In this document: one piece after another, positions 10,860-21,211 of the stretch | How positions within the stretch are numbered: the stretch's first letter is position 1 | Layout of the letters: each line of letters opens with the position of its first letter | Assembly: GCA_951217055.1 (NCBI GenBank) | Contig: OX578279.1 | Span: 75,186,131 to 75,250,130 of the forward strand | Length of the DNA stretch: 64,000 nucleotides | Reading direction: 5' to 3' | Origin: Gerris lacustris | Taxonomy: Eukaryota; Arthropoda; Insecta; Hemiptera; Gerridae | The notes under the pieces: generated by a model | The model's database searches: none | The model's input: only the letters and a program-made list of their open reading frames with translations | What the model was told of the DNA's origin: nothing | Position numbers and translations under genes: made by a program

Positions 10860-12090
10860 ATTTAGTTATGTTATGTTAACTAGGCCTAACTTAGGACAAG
10901 CCCTCCTCATGCACCTCTTTCATGTCTGAATGCTCAATGCCAGAGCATGCCCGCAAACCATCTCTTCACCTACATGCAGGACTTAATCATTTCGTAGTAT
11001 GGTGTAACAGGTATCAGTTATTACATCTCCTGGCACCCTTATCTGGATCCATTCTTCTCTAGACTAATTAAGATTCACCACAGTCTATTTTTCGGTAGTA
11101 CTAAATCTACTAACTTAGCTTTTTTTCCTTCTGAATGTTCAACCTACTTTTCTTCTTGGCTCTTAACGCTGTTTCTGGCTTATTGCCATTGGAAATGTTT
11201 GATATACTTATATAAACTGCCAAATATCGAATCTCCATTTATTAGGTTCATCATTTATTTTATTTATTTTTTTTTCTATTTCCAATCCTTGCATTGTTTT
11301 TTACTTCCTCATATAGTGCAGTCAAAAAGTGGTTTTAGCCAGACTTTTTGATACATTTTGTTTTATTTCTGACATACGGTCTATGCTAACTCCATGGCTT
11401 AGCAAAATGTGTCCCGTTATTTGGTTACTGCCCTATTTCTTGGAAACGGCGTGACCTAGCACAAATGTAGATATATATAACAAATAAAAACTGAATAAAT
11501 TCAGTTACCAGTTTTGATCCCATTCATTTTTTTTTTTTTCATATACCATCGTTTAGATGCTAGTCACATGCCAGTAATATTTATTTATTTATTTATTAAT
11601 ATTTTCCTCGATACCAAAGTTGCATCTATTACCTGAGTGCGGATTCTATTGATGAATTTTTGTTCCGTTCCCCTATTTATTACCTCTAGTTCAGTGGATG
11701 GTAGCGAGGCATCTCCTTTGCTGTTACAGTCTATGCTGCTCCAAGCAAGGTAATGCGCGTGTGCGTCACGTCCAATATATTAGCGGTATATCCTTCTTCT
11801 CTGAGAATCTGACTATGTTTATCAGTTCTCTTGTGGGGGGAAGGTCTGTCCTACCATAGAGCGAGTATATATTTAATTACCTTATTGCATTTACCTTTTA
11901 CCATATATTCTAGGATGACCGCAGTCGCACCACGGGTCCCTAGCTGAGGAATTAGGGTGATCTCCAGGTCCCCTATTACCGCGATGCGTGTCCTAGGGCT
12001 TACCTCATCTGGTCCTTCCTTCCCTCCTACTCCTACTATAGAAGCCGCAGATTACTTTTCCTCATTCCTCTCACCACTCCTCTAAAAACA
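10860..12090 (-). mobile_element. Retroposon-like fragment(s) with poly(A), minus strand
   Basis: On the minus strand a relatively GC-rich body (about 12070-11560) ends in 'gatggtatatg' followed by A13 (plus-strand T run near 11528-11540), the layout of a LINE or SINE 3' end. A second segment, 11100-10860, reads in the same direction and ends in a 'gttaacataacataact'-type tail. Broken open frames cover parts of the body but I could not match them to reverse transcriptase, endonuclease or Gag. 5' truncation is likely. Confidence 0.45.
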
Positions 12091-12317
12091 TATGGTTTAA
12101 TGAATGAACACAATTATTGAATCATTAAATTAAACACTATGTTTAAAGTATTATTTTACATTTATTAATTCTTCTTGTCAGAGCTACCACTTGCATTTTT
12201 TCATACTCATAGTGCCGACAATCGGTGTGCCAATTATATAGCAACCTTGGAGCACTAACATTAGGTATAACCATAACCACCTCGAAACACATCCCACAAA
12301 ATAAAATTAAATGCATC

Positions 12318-12460
12318 AAAAAGTCTGCCTACAACACATGTTGTAGCAGACTCAACCTTGTTGAGCTATCGTTGACTGGACTAATATACGAAAATTACTT
12401 ACATATGTTAGTCCAGTTAGCAACAATAAACAGGCGATTGTTTACATTACGTAAACAATC
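12318..12460. repeat. Four hairpins in series
   Basis: Four inverted repeats follow each other almost without spacer: 12322-12352 (agtctgcctacaac / gttgtagcagact), 12351-12365 (ctcaa / ttgag), 12371-12424 (gttgactggactaa / ttagtccagttagcaac) and 12433-12463 (aggcgattgtttac / gtaaacaatcacct). The 87-codon plus frame across them (12225-12488) has no recognisable domain. The array ends next to family E. Confidence 0.8.
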
Positions 12461-12479
12461 ACCTATTGAACATTTTTAT

Positions 12480-12917
12480 GGTCCGTAGGCAAAACCAAGG
12501 ACACTTATATTTTCCTGCGTGTGTCTGTCTGTCCGTCCGTCCATCGCCTGCTCTCACGCCTACACCTTTCGTCCTATCACTTTGAAATTAAGCATACGTG
12601 TACGTGTATAGTACCTATCCACACATTTTAAGAATATATCGACTTAAAAATATTATTTTTCAAAAATTAGGTAAAAAAAAAATAAGGGTTAAAAAAATTA
12701 TAAATATTTTGGACACCGTGTGGGGTATCATATGAAAGGGACGTCGAGGTGATTAAAAAAAATATATAATTTTTGGTTATAAGCTTTGATAGGGCGAGTT
12801 TGAAGTAGGTGTGAAAAGTGTCCCCTCTATCTCCCTTATGTAAAGTCCAAACTATCTGAAAAAAATTCCTGAACATTCTTCGACCAAAAAAAGTAAATAT
12901 ACTACTTTTTGGGAATT

Positions 12918-12954
<37 letters not shown>

Positions 12955-13171
12955 ATGCTCTTTTCGTTTTTTTAATGTTTATAGTCCCTGTTCAGTGGCA
13001 CACAAATACTTTATCAGAAGTTTATTTATGTGTTTTGAGAATATCAGACCGATAGTTCAAAGTAGGCTTTTTAGCATTTTAAAAAACACCACCAATAGGT
13101 ACTACTTAATTAATACAATGTTGCCTACGGACCCTCGCTGAGTGCTGACTAGCACACACTTGACCTGTTTA
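12480..13171 (+). mobile_element. Family E element (full length)
   Basis: The left end 'ggtccgtaggcaaaacc' and the inner right end 'gcctacggaccct' are inverted. The element closes with a terminal hairpin 'gtgctgactagcacacac' and 'cttgacctgttta'. Internal marks are a (CTGT)/(CCGT)-rich stretch, 'ctttgaaatt', the 'gatagggcgag' motif and 'accactttttgg'-type text, all shared with 30405, 44530 and 51562. It is non-coding; a poly(T) tract lies near 12920-12948. Confidence 0.85.
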
Positions 13172-13923
13172 TAATTTATAAAGACTTCTTGTTGAAATGT
13201 GTTTTAAAATAATTTGATTAAATGATATTATTAGGATTTAATTCAGTTTTACTATATAATGAAGAAGTTTTATTAAACTTTGTAGAACCGATTTTATGTT
13301 ATCTGGTTTTATTGAAACCAGTCAATACTTTGATGGGCATGCTATATTATTATAGTACAATCTATAGTTCGGCACAAGTTACAATAAATCTTTGCTGAAA
13401 CAACCAACTTTGTTGATTGAAATCTTTCTCAAGATAAAAGTATTAACACATATTCTAGATGATTTTAAGTACGACAGTTACTTTATTATCTACCAATGGA
13501 TTTTTCACTAACTCCTGTGTCTTTCCTGTCTATTCGACAGACTAATAACTTCTAAATGAACAAAGTAAAAAGTTACAAACTTTTACAAAAGATTTGTAGT
13601 TCTAATACGAGCTCACTGCTAAATTATAGCTGTCCAAACTCAACAACCTTTTCTGTATTCTCTCTACTACTATATCACTTATTTCGGTTAAAGTGATTTA
13701 TATCGTCGATAAAAATAAAATAAATTAAAACTACATCAGTATTATTTGGAATTTTACTGCTAGTTCGTTGTAGTTTTAGCCCGCATAAAGTTTTTTAAAC
13801 TTTTTGAATTACTAGTTGCATGTTTCAAATCTTTGAAACATTCTTTTGAAAAGCAATTTAACTTTGAGCTATGTTTCTGAAGATAAATCACTGTTAAAAA
13901 ATTATAAAATAGAAGTTAATTTT
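13172..13923. other. Unassigned AT-rich stretch
   Basis: I found no repeat partner in the window and no credible open frame. Confidence 0.5.
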
Positions 13924-14272
13924 TTGCTTCCAAGCTTACAGAAGGTAACGGAAGCTAGGTGATCGTTTCGAAGAACGAAAATATTTTAGGTCTCCGATTT
14001 CAAAAATTCCAAGACAGAAATCCGTTTCAGGCATCAGGGAACATTTTTGGTTCCGTGTCTGTCTGTCGGTCTGTCTGTCGGTCTGTCGGTCTGTCGTTCG
14101 ATTTTTGCGAATCAACATATCTTAAAAACAACACGTCCGATTTTAATGAAATTTAAATGGTAGATCATAATTAGCCCATTGTTGGTCCCATATAAGTTTC
14201 AACCTTCTGTGCTCTGTAAAAATGCGCAGACTGTTCAAATTAATCTGGGGCTGTCTGTGAGCTACTTTCGGT

Positions 14273-14850
14273 CCTTCTTTAGATTGTTACTCCCCTTATA
14301 AAAAAACCAGAGGGAGTAACAATCTAAAGAAGGTGTACGGAATGTTCTTCTTTAGACTGTTACTCCTTTATAAAAATACAATTTTTGAAAACTGGTCTTA
14401 TTTTCAATTTTATTTTTTTTTGGGGGGGGGGGGGTTCTGTATTCTTCACCTTAGTTGTATCTATGTGCAAAATTTGGGGAAGATTGAATGACGATAAGTG
14501 GTTCAAAATTGGGGTAATAGGTGTGCAATGAATCTTTGACGCCATGTTTATTTTTATTTATTTATTTTTTATTTTGGTTTCTGCATTCTTTACCATAGCT
14601 GTTTCTATGTGCAAAATTTGGAGAAGATTGAATCACGGGAAGTGGTTTAAAATTGGGGAAACGGAAATGTGCGATGAAACTTACAAAGCAAAGTAATATA
14701 AGACCAGTAAAAACAGAAGTGGGATATTCCTTTGTCCCAAAGTACATTGGACAAAACATCCCTCTTTTCTTAATAGTTATTCAGTCAGTCATTTTCAATC
14801 TAAAACAACATAGGGGAGTAACAATCTAAATAAGTACCCTACTTTTGACA
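14273..14850. mobile_element. MITE C, copy 1, with 9-bp TSD
   Basis: Its ends are inverted repeats of about 26 bp, left 'ttctttagattgttactccc' and right the inverse ending 'ataagtacc'. Flanking repeats ctactttcg (left) and ctacttttg (right) match at 8 of 9 positions and fit a 9-bp target duplication. A second inner inverted pair lies near the left end. Other copies are at 26350, 26983 and 56705. TIR and TSD length suggest a hAT or Mutator-type parent; none is present. Confidence 0.8.
14437..14715 (+). repeat. Family D dimer, copy 2, inside MITE C
   Basis: Two head-to-tail units of the sequence described at 8947-9205 (ttcaccttagttg..., ttaccatagctgtttc...) interrupt MITE C between 'aaaactggt' and 'aaaacagaagtgggatattc', preceded by a G14 run. 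MITE C copies elsewhere lack it, so the insertion is secondary. Confidence 0.8.
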
Positions 14851-15118
14851 AACCATCCAAATATTTTAAAAATCAGATGAGTACTTTTGAAGATTCATGT
14901 GTACATATAAATGTATGTTTGTGCGAATGTGAAAGGTTGAAACTTATATGGGACCAACAAAGAGTTAATTATTATTATAACATACAATCCAAACTAAAAA
15001 CTATTCCTGATATCTGAAACGGATTTCTGTCTTTGAATTTTTGAAATCGGAGTCATAAAAATGTTCTTCGGAACAATCTTATAGCTTCCGTTACCTTCGG
15101 TAAACTTGGAAGCAAAAA

Positions 15119-15692
15119 TAATATAAATGAACAATATAAAGTGAAACGATAATTTAAAAACAATAAGACAACTATAAATTGTTAAGATACGCTACTTTAA
15201 TTCTTAATTATTTTTTAAAGTCTTGGGAAAAAAGTCATAAATGAGAATAAGGAAGGGAAAAAGCGAGGAATTTTAAAAAGAGGTAAAAAATGGAATCTAA
15301 GAGTCTTAGTCAATATGGTAGGGAGGATGGAATTTAGTACGGCTTATACTGGTAGGGAAGTTTTCAGGGGGAAAGTCGCTTTGCTTGGCATGGCTTGCAT
15401 TCAAGGAGGCAAATAGTCAGTTAATCCTGGTTTATAGGACCCGTATCGTTGTTAAGTACTAACACCGTAAACCCAAGGAGACCGCACATATTACACAGCC
15501 TTCTTACCCTCTACCCAGCCTCCTAAGTACAAATTATTTTTTAAATACCTCTATCTAGTCTTTTTTTCAAACCTAAGCTCTTTTCTCTTTTAAAGCATTA
15601 AATTGTTATTAGATTTTTCTTTTTATTCGAAATTTAAAATTATTCCTTCTTGATTTAAAAGGAATTTAAAGCCTCTTAAAATATTTATTATT
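15119..15692. other. Unassigned stretch
   Basis: Mostly AT-rich, with a somewhat more balanced part at 15290-15530. No element, RNA or protein signal is recognised. Confidence 0.45.
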
Positions 15693-16200
15693 ACCATTTT
15701 GGTAGTATTCATACTACAGAAAGATTAAATTTTAATTTAAATCAAATTATAATTATTATTAACTACGGGAAACAGACAGAGAAAAATACACTCCAGCGCC
15801 GGGATATGAACCACGGGCCTCTATATTTCCAGTATAGCGCTCTACCAACTAAGCTACGCAGGAGAATGAGTTTCTCTGACGTAAATGATACCTTGTCCCG
15901 AATTTAAGCTTTCAATTTTCCACAGAAGTCTTAGAAGTCAAAATTAATGACATAGAACAAGACCGAGAAATAACGCTTATAATTATAAAGTACCCAATTA
16001 GTACCTGTACTTAGTACTATCAATTAGAAATTCATTTTTACCATTTTGGTAGTATTCATACTACAGAAAGATTAAATTTTAATTTAAATCAAATTATAAT
16101 TATTATTAACTACGGGAAACAGACAGAGAAAAATACGCGCCGGGAGTGTATTTTTCTCTGTCTGTTTCCCGTAGTTAATAATAATTATAATTTGATTTAA
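15693..16200 (-). mobile_element. Family T element: tRNA-like body, direct and inverted repeats
   Basis: A 97-bp segment (15693-15789) is repeated perfectly at 16040-16136, so the unit is 347 bp. Between the repeats lies a minus-strand tRNA-like sequence (15791-15864). The second repeat runs straight into an inverted copy: arms 16084-16136 and 16148-16200 pair over 53 bp without mismatch around 11 bp. Both termini of the hairpin carry 'cgggaaacagacagagaaaa' or its inverse. No protein is encoded. Confidence 0.88.
15791..15864 (-). tRNA. tRNA-like sequence inside family T (probably not a working tRNA gene)
   Basis: On minus, a 74-nt cloverleaf can be drawn: acceptor stem with one U-U mismatch, D arm around 'AGCTTAGTTGGTAGAGC', anticodon arm with a 7-nt loop CTGGAAA (anticodon position GGA), and a T arm with a degraded B box (GGTTCATATCC). 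GGA would be serine, but the long variable arm of tRNA-Ser is missing. The same GGA loop is kept at 50329-50401. It sits in a multi-copy repeat, so a pseudo-tRNA is more likely. Confidence 0.6.
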
Positions 16201-16407
16201 ATATTTATTAATTTAATACTACTAATGTTTTATTAATAATTTATCTTTAATACATTTGTTATGTAGCACATAACTAATACAAAAAACAGGGAACTACGGT
16301 AATTAATTTGTTTATTCCTAAAAATTATTTTTATCTTAATTTATAACTTTCAATAAAAATTTGCTTATTGTTAAGTTGCTTTTTACTGGCATAGTTAGTA
16401 AAATAAA
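16201..16407. other. Unassigned AT-rich stretch
   Basis: No feature seen. Confidence 0.5.
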
Positions 16408-17103
16408 ATTAGTGTGGCACATAGCTTCCTCGCATTATATCACGTATTTTATATTGATGCTTTTAAAACCCAATACTGTCTAATTAATTTAACTGTTTCC
16501 TCCGTTTTGCTTCCGAGCTTGCCGAAGGTAACGGAAGCTATGTGATCGTTATGAAGAACGAAAATATTTTATGTCTCCGATTTAAAAAAAATCTACCTCT
16601 GAAATCCGTTTCAGACAACAGGGAACGTTTTCGGTTCCGTGTCTGTTTTTCGGTGTGTCTATCTGTCACTCAATTTTTGCGAACCAAAATATCTTAAAAA
16701 ATATACTCGTCTATAATATGATTGACATTTTTATGGTTGGTCATAAATAGCCCATTGTTGGCCCATGTAACTTTGAACCTTCTATTGAGAACCCATGATT
16801 GATTTTTTCCCGCACATGCGCACAAACACACATTTATTTACACCTATATCTTCAAAAGTACTTATATTTTCCATGGTTTGTCAATAGTTGCCAAAGATAG
16901 CGCCAGATTAATTTTAACCACCTGCGATCTTTAAATTTTGCTATATTAATTATTTAATTCATGTAAAACAAACAATTTTGAAACATTAAAAAAACTGATA
17001 AATTTATTAATAATAAGGTGACATAGCATAAAATCAATAAAATATAAGAAATAGGAAGCGAGGAAGCAATGTGCATATGCCACACTATAATTGGTAAACT
17101 ATA
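16408..17103 (+). mobile_element. Family A element, subtype II, both TIRs
   Basis: The left TIR 'attagtgtggcacatagctt' and a diverged right TIR (gaggaagcaatgtgcatatgccacact, 17056-17082) bound the element. The family hairpin is at 16508-16540, followed by a (CTGT)-type stretch and the subtype II body. The right TIR contains a small internal duplication 'gtgcatatgcc'. It abuts family X directly. Confidence 0.8.
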
Positions 17104-17105
17104 TT

Positions 17106-17585
17106 ATCTACGATTGTTACGAAATAAAAACATTTTATCTCTGTTTAGATGCGTAGAAAGTGCATTGCGCATGCGCGTCTCATAATTCTGAAGAATGAAC
17201 CTCTTTACGGACAATTACCGAGTTTGTTTACATTTAACAAAACTAATTTGCTGATTGTTTAATAAAAGTAACTGTTTATATCGAGTTATTAGTGAAAAAC
17301 AATGAGTGATTTAAGTGATTATGACGAATATGAGGAGAATAATACGCCTCCCGAAATAATTAATTCGGCACAAAATACAACTAATGAATTAATGCCATCT
17401 TTATCAAAAGAGAAATACGAACTTGCATACAGGAAGTTTATTTTTTTTATATAAATCTAACAATCGTAGATAAAGTGAGGTACCTACCCAACTCGTGCGA
17501 AAACGGCATTTTGCATTGCTAGTGTGGTTTACTCCACACTTGCATGAAAATGCTACTTTCCGCACTCGACGCGTAATGTACTATT
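17106..17585 (+). mobile_element. Family X element, copy 1
   Basis: It starts at 'atctacgattgttacg'; an inverted 'taacaatcgtagat' lies at 17459-17473. Beyond that is a hairpin-rich ~105-bp terminal segment ending 'gacgcgtaatgtact'. A second, inverted copy (51836-52407) has the same order, and its insertion inside family E confirms both borders. A third partial copy is at 33144-33296. The element carries one short open frame (17302-17454). Confidence 0.8.
17302..17454 (+). CDS. 50-codon open frame in family X, possible tyrosine-recombinase (Crypton-like) N-terminus
   Basis: From ATG at 17302 the frame runs 50 codons to TAA. An acidic start (DYDEYEEN) is followed by 'TTNELMPSLSKEKYELAYRK'. A leucine/proline-serine-K-x-x-Y-x-x-A-Y-x-x-F pattern is typical of the first helix of Crypton-related tyrosine recombinases and their domesticated relatives, which is the basis of the guess. 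The inverted copy at 51990-52151 keeps the frame open for 53 codons, but most differences between the copies change the amino acid, so coding constraint is not shown. The catalytic domain is absent. Confidence 0.4.
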   Translation: MSDLSDYDEYEENNTPPEIINSAQNTTNELMPSLSKEKYELAYRKFIFFI

Positions 17586-17599
17586 GTTTATTTTTACCT

Positions 17600-18340
17600 T
17601 CGATTCTTTTTTATATGTTGGAATGAAATGGAGTCTATACGTAAATTTGACTTCATTGTTTATAAGTTTATTTATTGTTATTTTGTATATTGTTTAATTA
17701 TAATTTTAGAGGTTTGGTAAATCATATTTTTATTACATAATTAATTTTACAAGAGAAAATAAACAAAATTTCCTCGATCTGAAACTAAGTATATTTATGT
17801 TACCTCTTATTAAATAATAATTTAATAACACTTTCATTATGATATTGTATTTATATTTTTCCTTCGTTGTAATATATATATCATGCTTAAGTTAAAGGGG
17901 AGCAGCTGCTACTTATTTTCTTTACCTTCATTAGAATAATTAATTGTTTTTGTTAATTATGAATATATAGATTATTTAAAATATAATTTAGATATAAAAA
18001 GAATATCAAGTAACAAACTTGTTAGGGAATTGTAGTTTAACATAAAGGGTCATTATGAATTTAATATAAAACACATGGAACAGATGATTTACTTACTAAT
18101 ACTGTCATAAATCAAGGGATCAATAAATTTGTTTAAAACAAGTACCTAAGCAAATGAAAATGTTGTCCATTTCAAAAATAGTAAATTCCTTTAAATCTCG
18201 TTGCACCAAAATATTTAGTTTCTGAGATAATAGCGCACAAAGGTGGAGTATAGGAATTATCTCATATATTTATCTCCATCGTATAATAAGAATGGGAACA
18301 ACTACAATTTAAATTTGGAAATGAGAAAGTTTTCCCTATT
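17600..18340. other. Unassigned AT-rich stretch
   Basis: No element borders, hairpins or credible open frames. Confidence 0.5.
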
Positions 18341-18895
18341 ATACTACGTTATTATTAGTTTGTTTTCTTGTTTGTTTGTTTGTGGGTTCAGTACAAATCT
18401 AGTAATCGATTTTTAACTAACTTCCCGAGTAACTAGACATTTGAAACTTTTAGAATAGCTCAGAATACGATGACAATGCATTATTTTAATACTTTTATCC
18501 ATATTTCAACAGAATATAATTCATTTTCATCAAATTTTGCTCTATGGAAAGTTAGTTCGTAAAAAATCCGCAAGTTATTTTATTTGTTTTGACATGACCC
18601 ATATTTACGATCTTCATTTTGACGAGTTTCAAATTTACGATTTTTTATTTTAGTACCTGGTACGGCTGATAAAATTGTTAAAATGTTCAAGAATTATCAT
18701 ATCAGGCCTTTTTGTTATGTAAGACTAATTTTATTTTTAAGAGATAAACATCGAATGACAGTGAAACAAGAAATTTAAACAAAGAAATAAATTAATTGAC
18801 GTTTGACAACCAGGTTTGTTTACACTTGTGTCCTAGTTATCGGTTTAATTTTTCTGCATCTGTACTTCCTTACTTGTACTCATTTCTCTTCTCTT

Positions 18896-18996
18896 ACCAT
18901 CCCCTACACGGGGGCATATCGATGGCACGGTTTAGATTCGGTGTTGGCGAGATCCGTTGTACAAAGATTTGTCCTTTTATAGGTTTAAGATCAGCT
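18896..18996 (+). repeat. Family F fragment
   Basis: About 95 bp almost identical to 2352-2447. It is part of the first insertion into family Q and itself hosts the hAT that starts at 19005. Confidence 0.8.
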
Positions 18997-19004
18997 GTCT
19001 AGTT

Positions 19005-19896
19005 CAGGGGTGCCCAACCTAGGGCCCGCGGGCCGAGTCCGGCCCGCGAGCCGATTTTATGTGGCCCGCCGTGTTGCCATAAAAACGAAGAATTTACAAG
19101 CATTCAGAGAATCTAAAATATATTAATTTCCTAATGCCGAACAGCCCAGGTCGTCAAGTGCCAGAACTTTCTGATACAGTGTGGTTGTGGAAGTTAGCAT
19201 TCTTGGTTGACATCACAGAGCATTTAAACCTTTAAACTGCAGGGATCTAATTCACTTGTTCATAATGCCTACCATCAGGTACAATCTTTTAGGAAAAAAC
19301 TTGCTCTCTTTGAAAAGCTGCTGACTAAAAACAATTTAGATCACTTTAAAAGATGTAAACTGTTTTTATCTGAAGCTAGTCTGTCGTTCCCTTCTGAGTT
19401 CGCTGTTGAGGTAGTGAGCCAACTGAGCCACCAGTTCAATGAAAGATTTTAAGACTTTAATAGAGATTGTGATAAAATCAACATGTTTCAAAATCCTTTC
19501 AAATACTATATTGATTCTGTGCCCTTAACCCTTCAACTCGAAATTATTGACCTAACAACAAATGAAATGCACAAGGACCACTTTGAGAAATGTTACAAAA
19601 ACGGAGATCTGTTGCCATTCTACAGCGCCTTTTACTATATATTTGAGTGATTTATTTTCTGCAAAGTAAAACTAGGCTAGTAACACAAAAAACTTTATTA
19701 ACATGGTGTTTCAGCTAAAACCAAAACGGAAAATTGACCTTATAGGATGCATAAAAACGTGTTTTATGAGGGTAAAAATTTAAAAAAATGTATGGGGGAG
19801 GACCCCCCCCCCCCCGGTACACCACCTTCCCCCGGCCCGCCTTCCCTTTGAATGTTGACAATGTGGCCCTTGATTAAGAAAGGTTGGGCACCCCTG
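19005..19896 (+). mobile_element. hAT transposon with 8-bp TSD
   Basis: The TIRs 'caggggtgcccaacc' and 'ggttgggcacccctg' are perfect inverted repeats of 15 bp and are typical of the hAT superfamily. The flanking 8-bp duplication 'gtctagtt' (18997-19004 and 19897-19904) is perfect. Just inside the ends are the GGCCCGC-rich blocks common in such elements. It encloses a decayed transposase C-terminal part. The young-looking TIR and TSD suggest mobilisation in trans. Confidence 0.96.
19178..19650 (+). pseudogene. hAT transposase C-terminal remnant
   Basis: One frame gives 'KLAFLVDITEHLN', then after a 1-nt shift a reading frame runs from ~19238 to the stop at 19648-19650 with a single internal TAA near 19450. 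It includes 'FRKKLALFEKLLTKNN' and 'PLTLQLEIIDLTT'. These match what I know of the hAT-derived GTF2IRD2/ZBED5-type transposases, in the region ahead of the dimerisation domain. The DNA-binding zinc finger, the DDE catalytic part and the final dimerisation segment are absent. Confidence 0.8.
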
Positions 19897-20065
19897 GTCT
19901 AGTTGGTTGTCATTTATATGAAGTACATAAATTCGGAACTATTTTCTTTCACTAACATTATATCCTATATAACAATAACAATTATATTATCAACACTAAC
20001 ATATGATTCAACAGAAAATTGAAAAACGTTGTATATACAAATATTTTTTTATATAGTAATTATCT

Positions 20066-20612
20066 AGCTATTAATTCTTAGCATGTTGGTAAGGAATATA
20101 TTATTATGTGTAGGCCATACACATTATCCACCTTCAAATCTACAACATTGAAATAGGCTAAACCCACAATACTTGAATGTATAACGTGTTGAGTATGATT
20201 AGTTTGTGGTTGTAATAAAATGAATGTACGAATTTGAACTTGTTAGTTACCATGAATGTAGGATGGGAGACTACACAAGCCCCCATAATTTCCGCAGGAA
20301 AAGAGAGAGGTGGCTTTTCCGACCACTAATTTAAAGTGTCCAACCCCTCATTCCCTGGGTATATTCCTCTATTACCATACTAGAGGGAGGAGGAGGAGGG
20401 AGGGGGGATACTAGAGGGTATAGTAGGGTCACAAAATTCATCCTTTCAGAGCCCCCTACTATATTAATATGCCACTGTTATTTATCTCTGCGTTATATTT
20501 GAATTTCTTTTTTCAGAATTTCTATTTTAACACATTCACACACAATTGGTATGACTTTACAAATGCTTTTTAAAATAGGAGTATTTGTTTAAGTGCAAAC
20601 ACAGTTTAATTT
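20066..20612. other. Unassigned part of the second insertion in family Q
   Basis: A stretch with G-rich runs (20385-20410) and 'atatgccactg' near 20468-20478, which looks like one end of a hAT-type MITE, but I could not find the partner end. Otherwise no feature. Confidence 0.35.
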
Positions 20613-20613
20613 T

Positions 20614-21211
20614 TACTTTCTCATATAAAGAGAAAGTATTGTGATGGCGCGAAAATTCGATTTTGATGGATTTACACGTTTTGAGATCCCCTGAGTCCTT
20701 CTGTACGTCATCAGTATGTCGTTTGTCTAGCGTCTGAGCATACGCGTGGAGCCTAAACTACTGGGCCGATTTTGACGCAATTTTGTTCGGAATACATGTT
20801 CGGAAAAATCATATCCCGAGAGGAAATAAATAAAATAATTTTAGCTCCAAATTTGGGGGTGCTACCCCAAAACTCTGAAAAAAACGTGAAAAAAATTATA
20901 TCTCGAAAACGGTTCTAACGTTTTTGATTAAAAAATTCTAAAATGTTGTCCAATTTAATTACGAATCTAACGATATATTATATCGTTTTCCCAGTAAAAA
21001 TCTAGTTCCTGAGAAAATAGCTTGAAACGCGGACTGAGAGAGCCCGGGTTCGATTCCCCGCCCGGGGGAAGTTATTTTTATGGTAAATTTTGATGAAATG
21101 TTCAGTAATAATTAAATGTATATACGAAAAATAATAAATGGAAAACACTGGGCTAAGTAATTATGAACTTGTATATGAGAAAGTTTGTCTGAGTTGTCTC
21201 AGACCGATTTT
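20614..21211 (+). mobile_element. Family B element, copy 1
   Basis: It opens with the hairpin 'tactttctcatataaagaga' and closes with 'gtctgagttgtctcagaccg' plus a T run. Inside are the 'ctgggccgattttgacg' block, 'ggttctaacgtttttgatta' and near the 3' side a B-box-like 'gggttcgattccccg' (21048-21062). The partner at 60335-60950 sits inside an arm with an intact opposite arm, which fixes its borders. It has no open frame of note. Confidence 0.8.

Larger units (their letters stand above)
13924..15118. mobile_element. Family A subtype II, inverted pair split by nested MITEs
   Basis: A family A hairpin opens the element at 13926 and its inverse closes it at 15089-15116, so two subtype II halves face each other. 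The pair is interrupted by MITE C (14273-14850), which in turn contains a family D dimer (14437-14715). Reading across the MITE restores family A sequence (ctactttcg, then caaaccatcc), which gives the insertion order D after C after A. Confidence 0.8.

Noticed and set aside
20245..20480. A complete hAT MITE ending in 'atatgccactg'
   Set aside because: No matching left end or TSD could be found.
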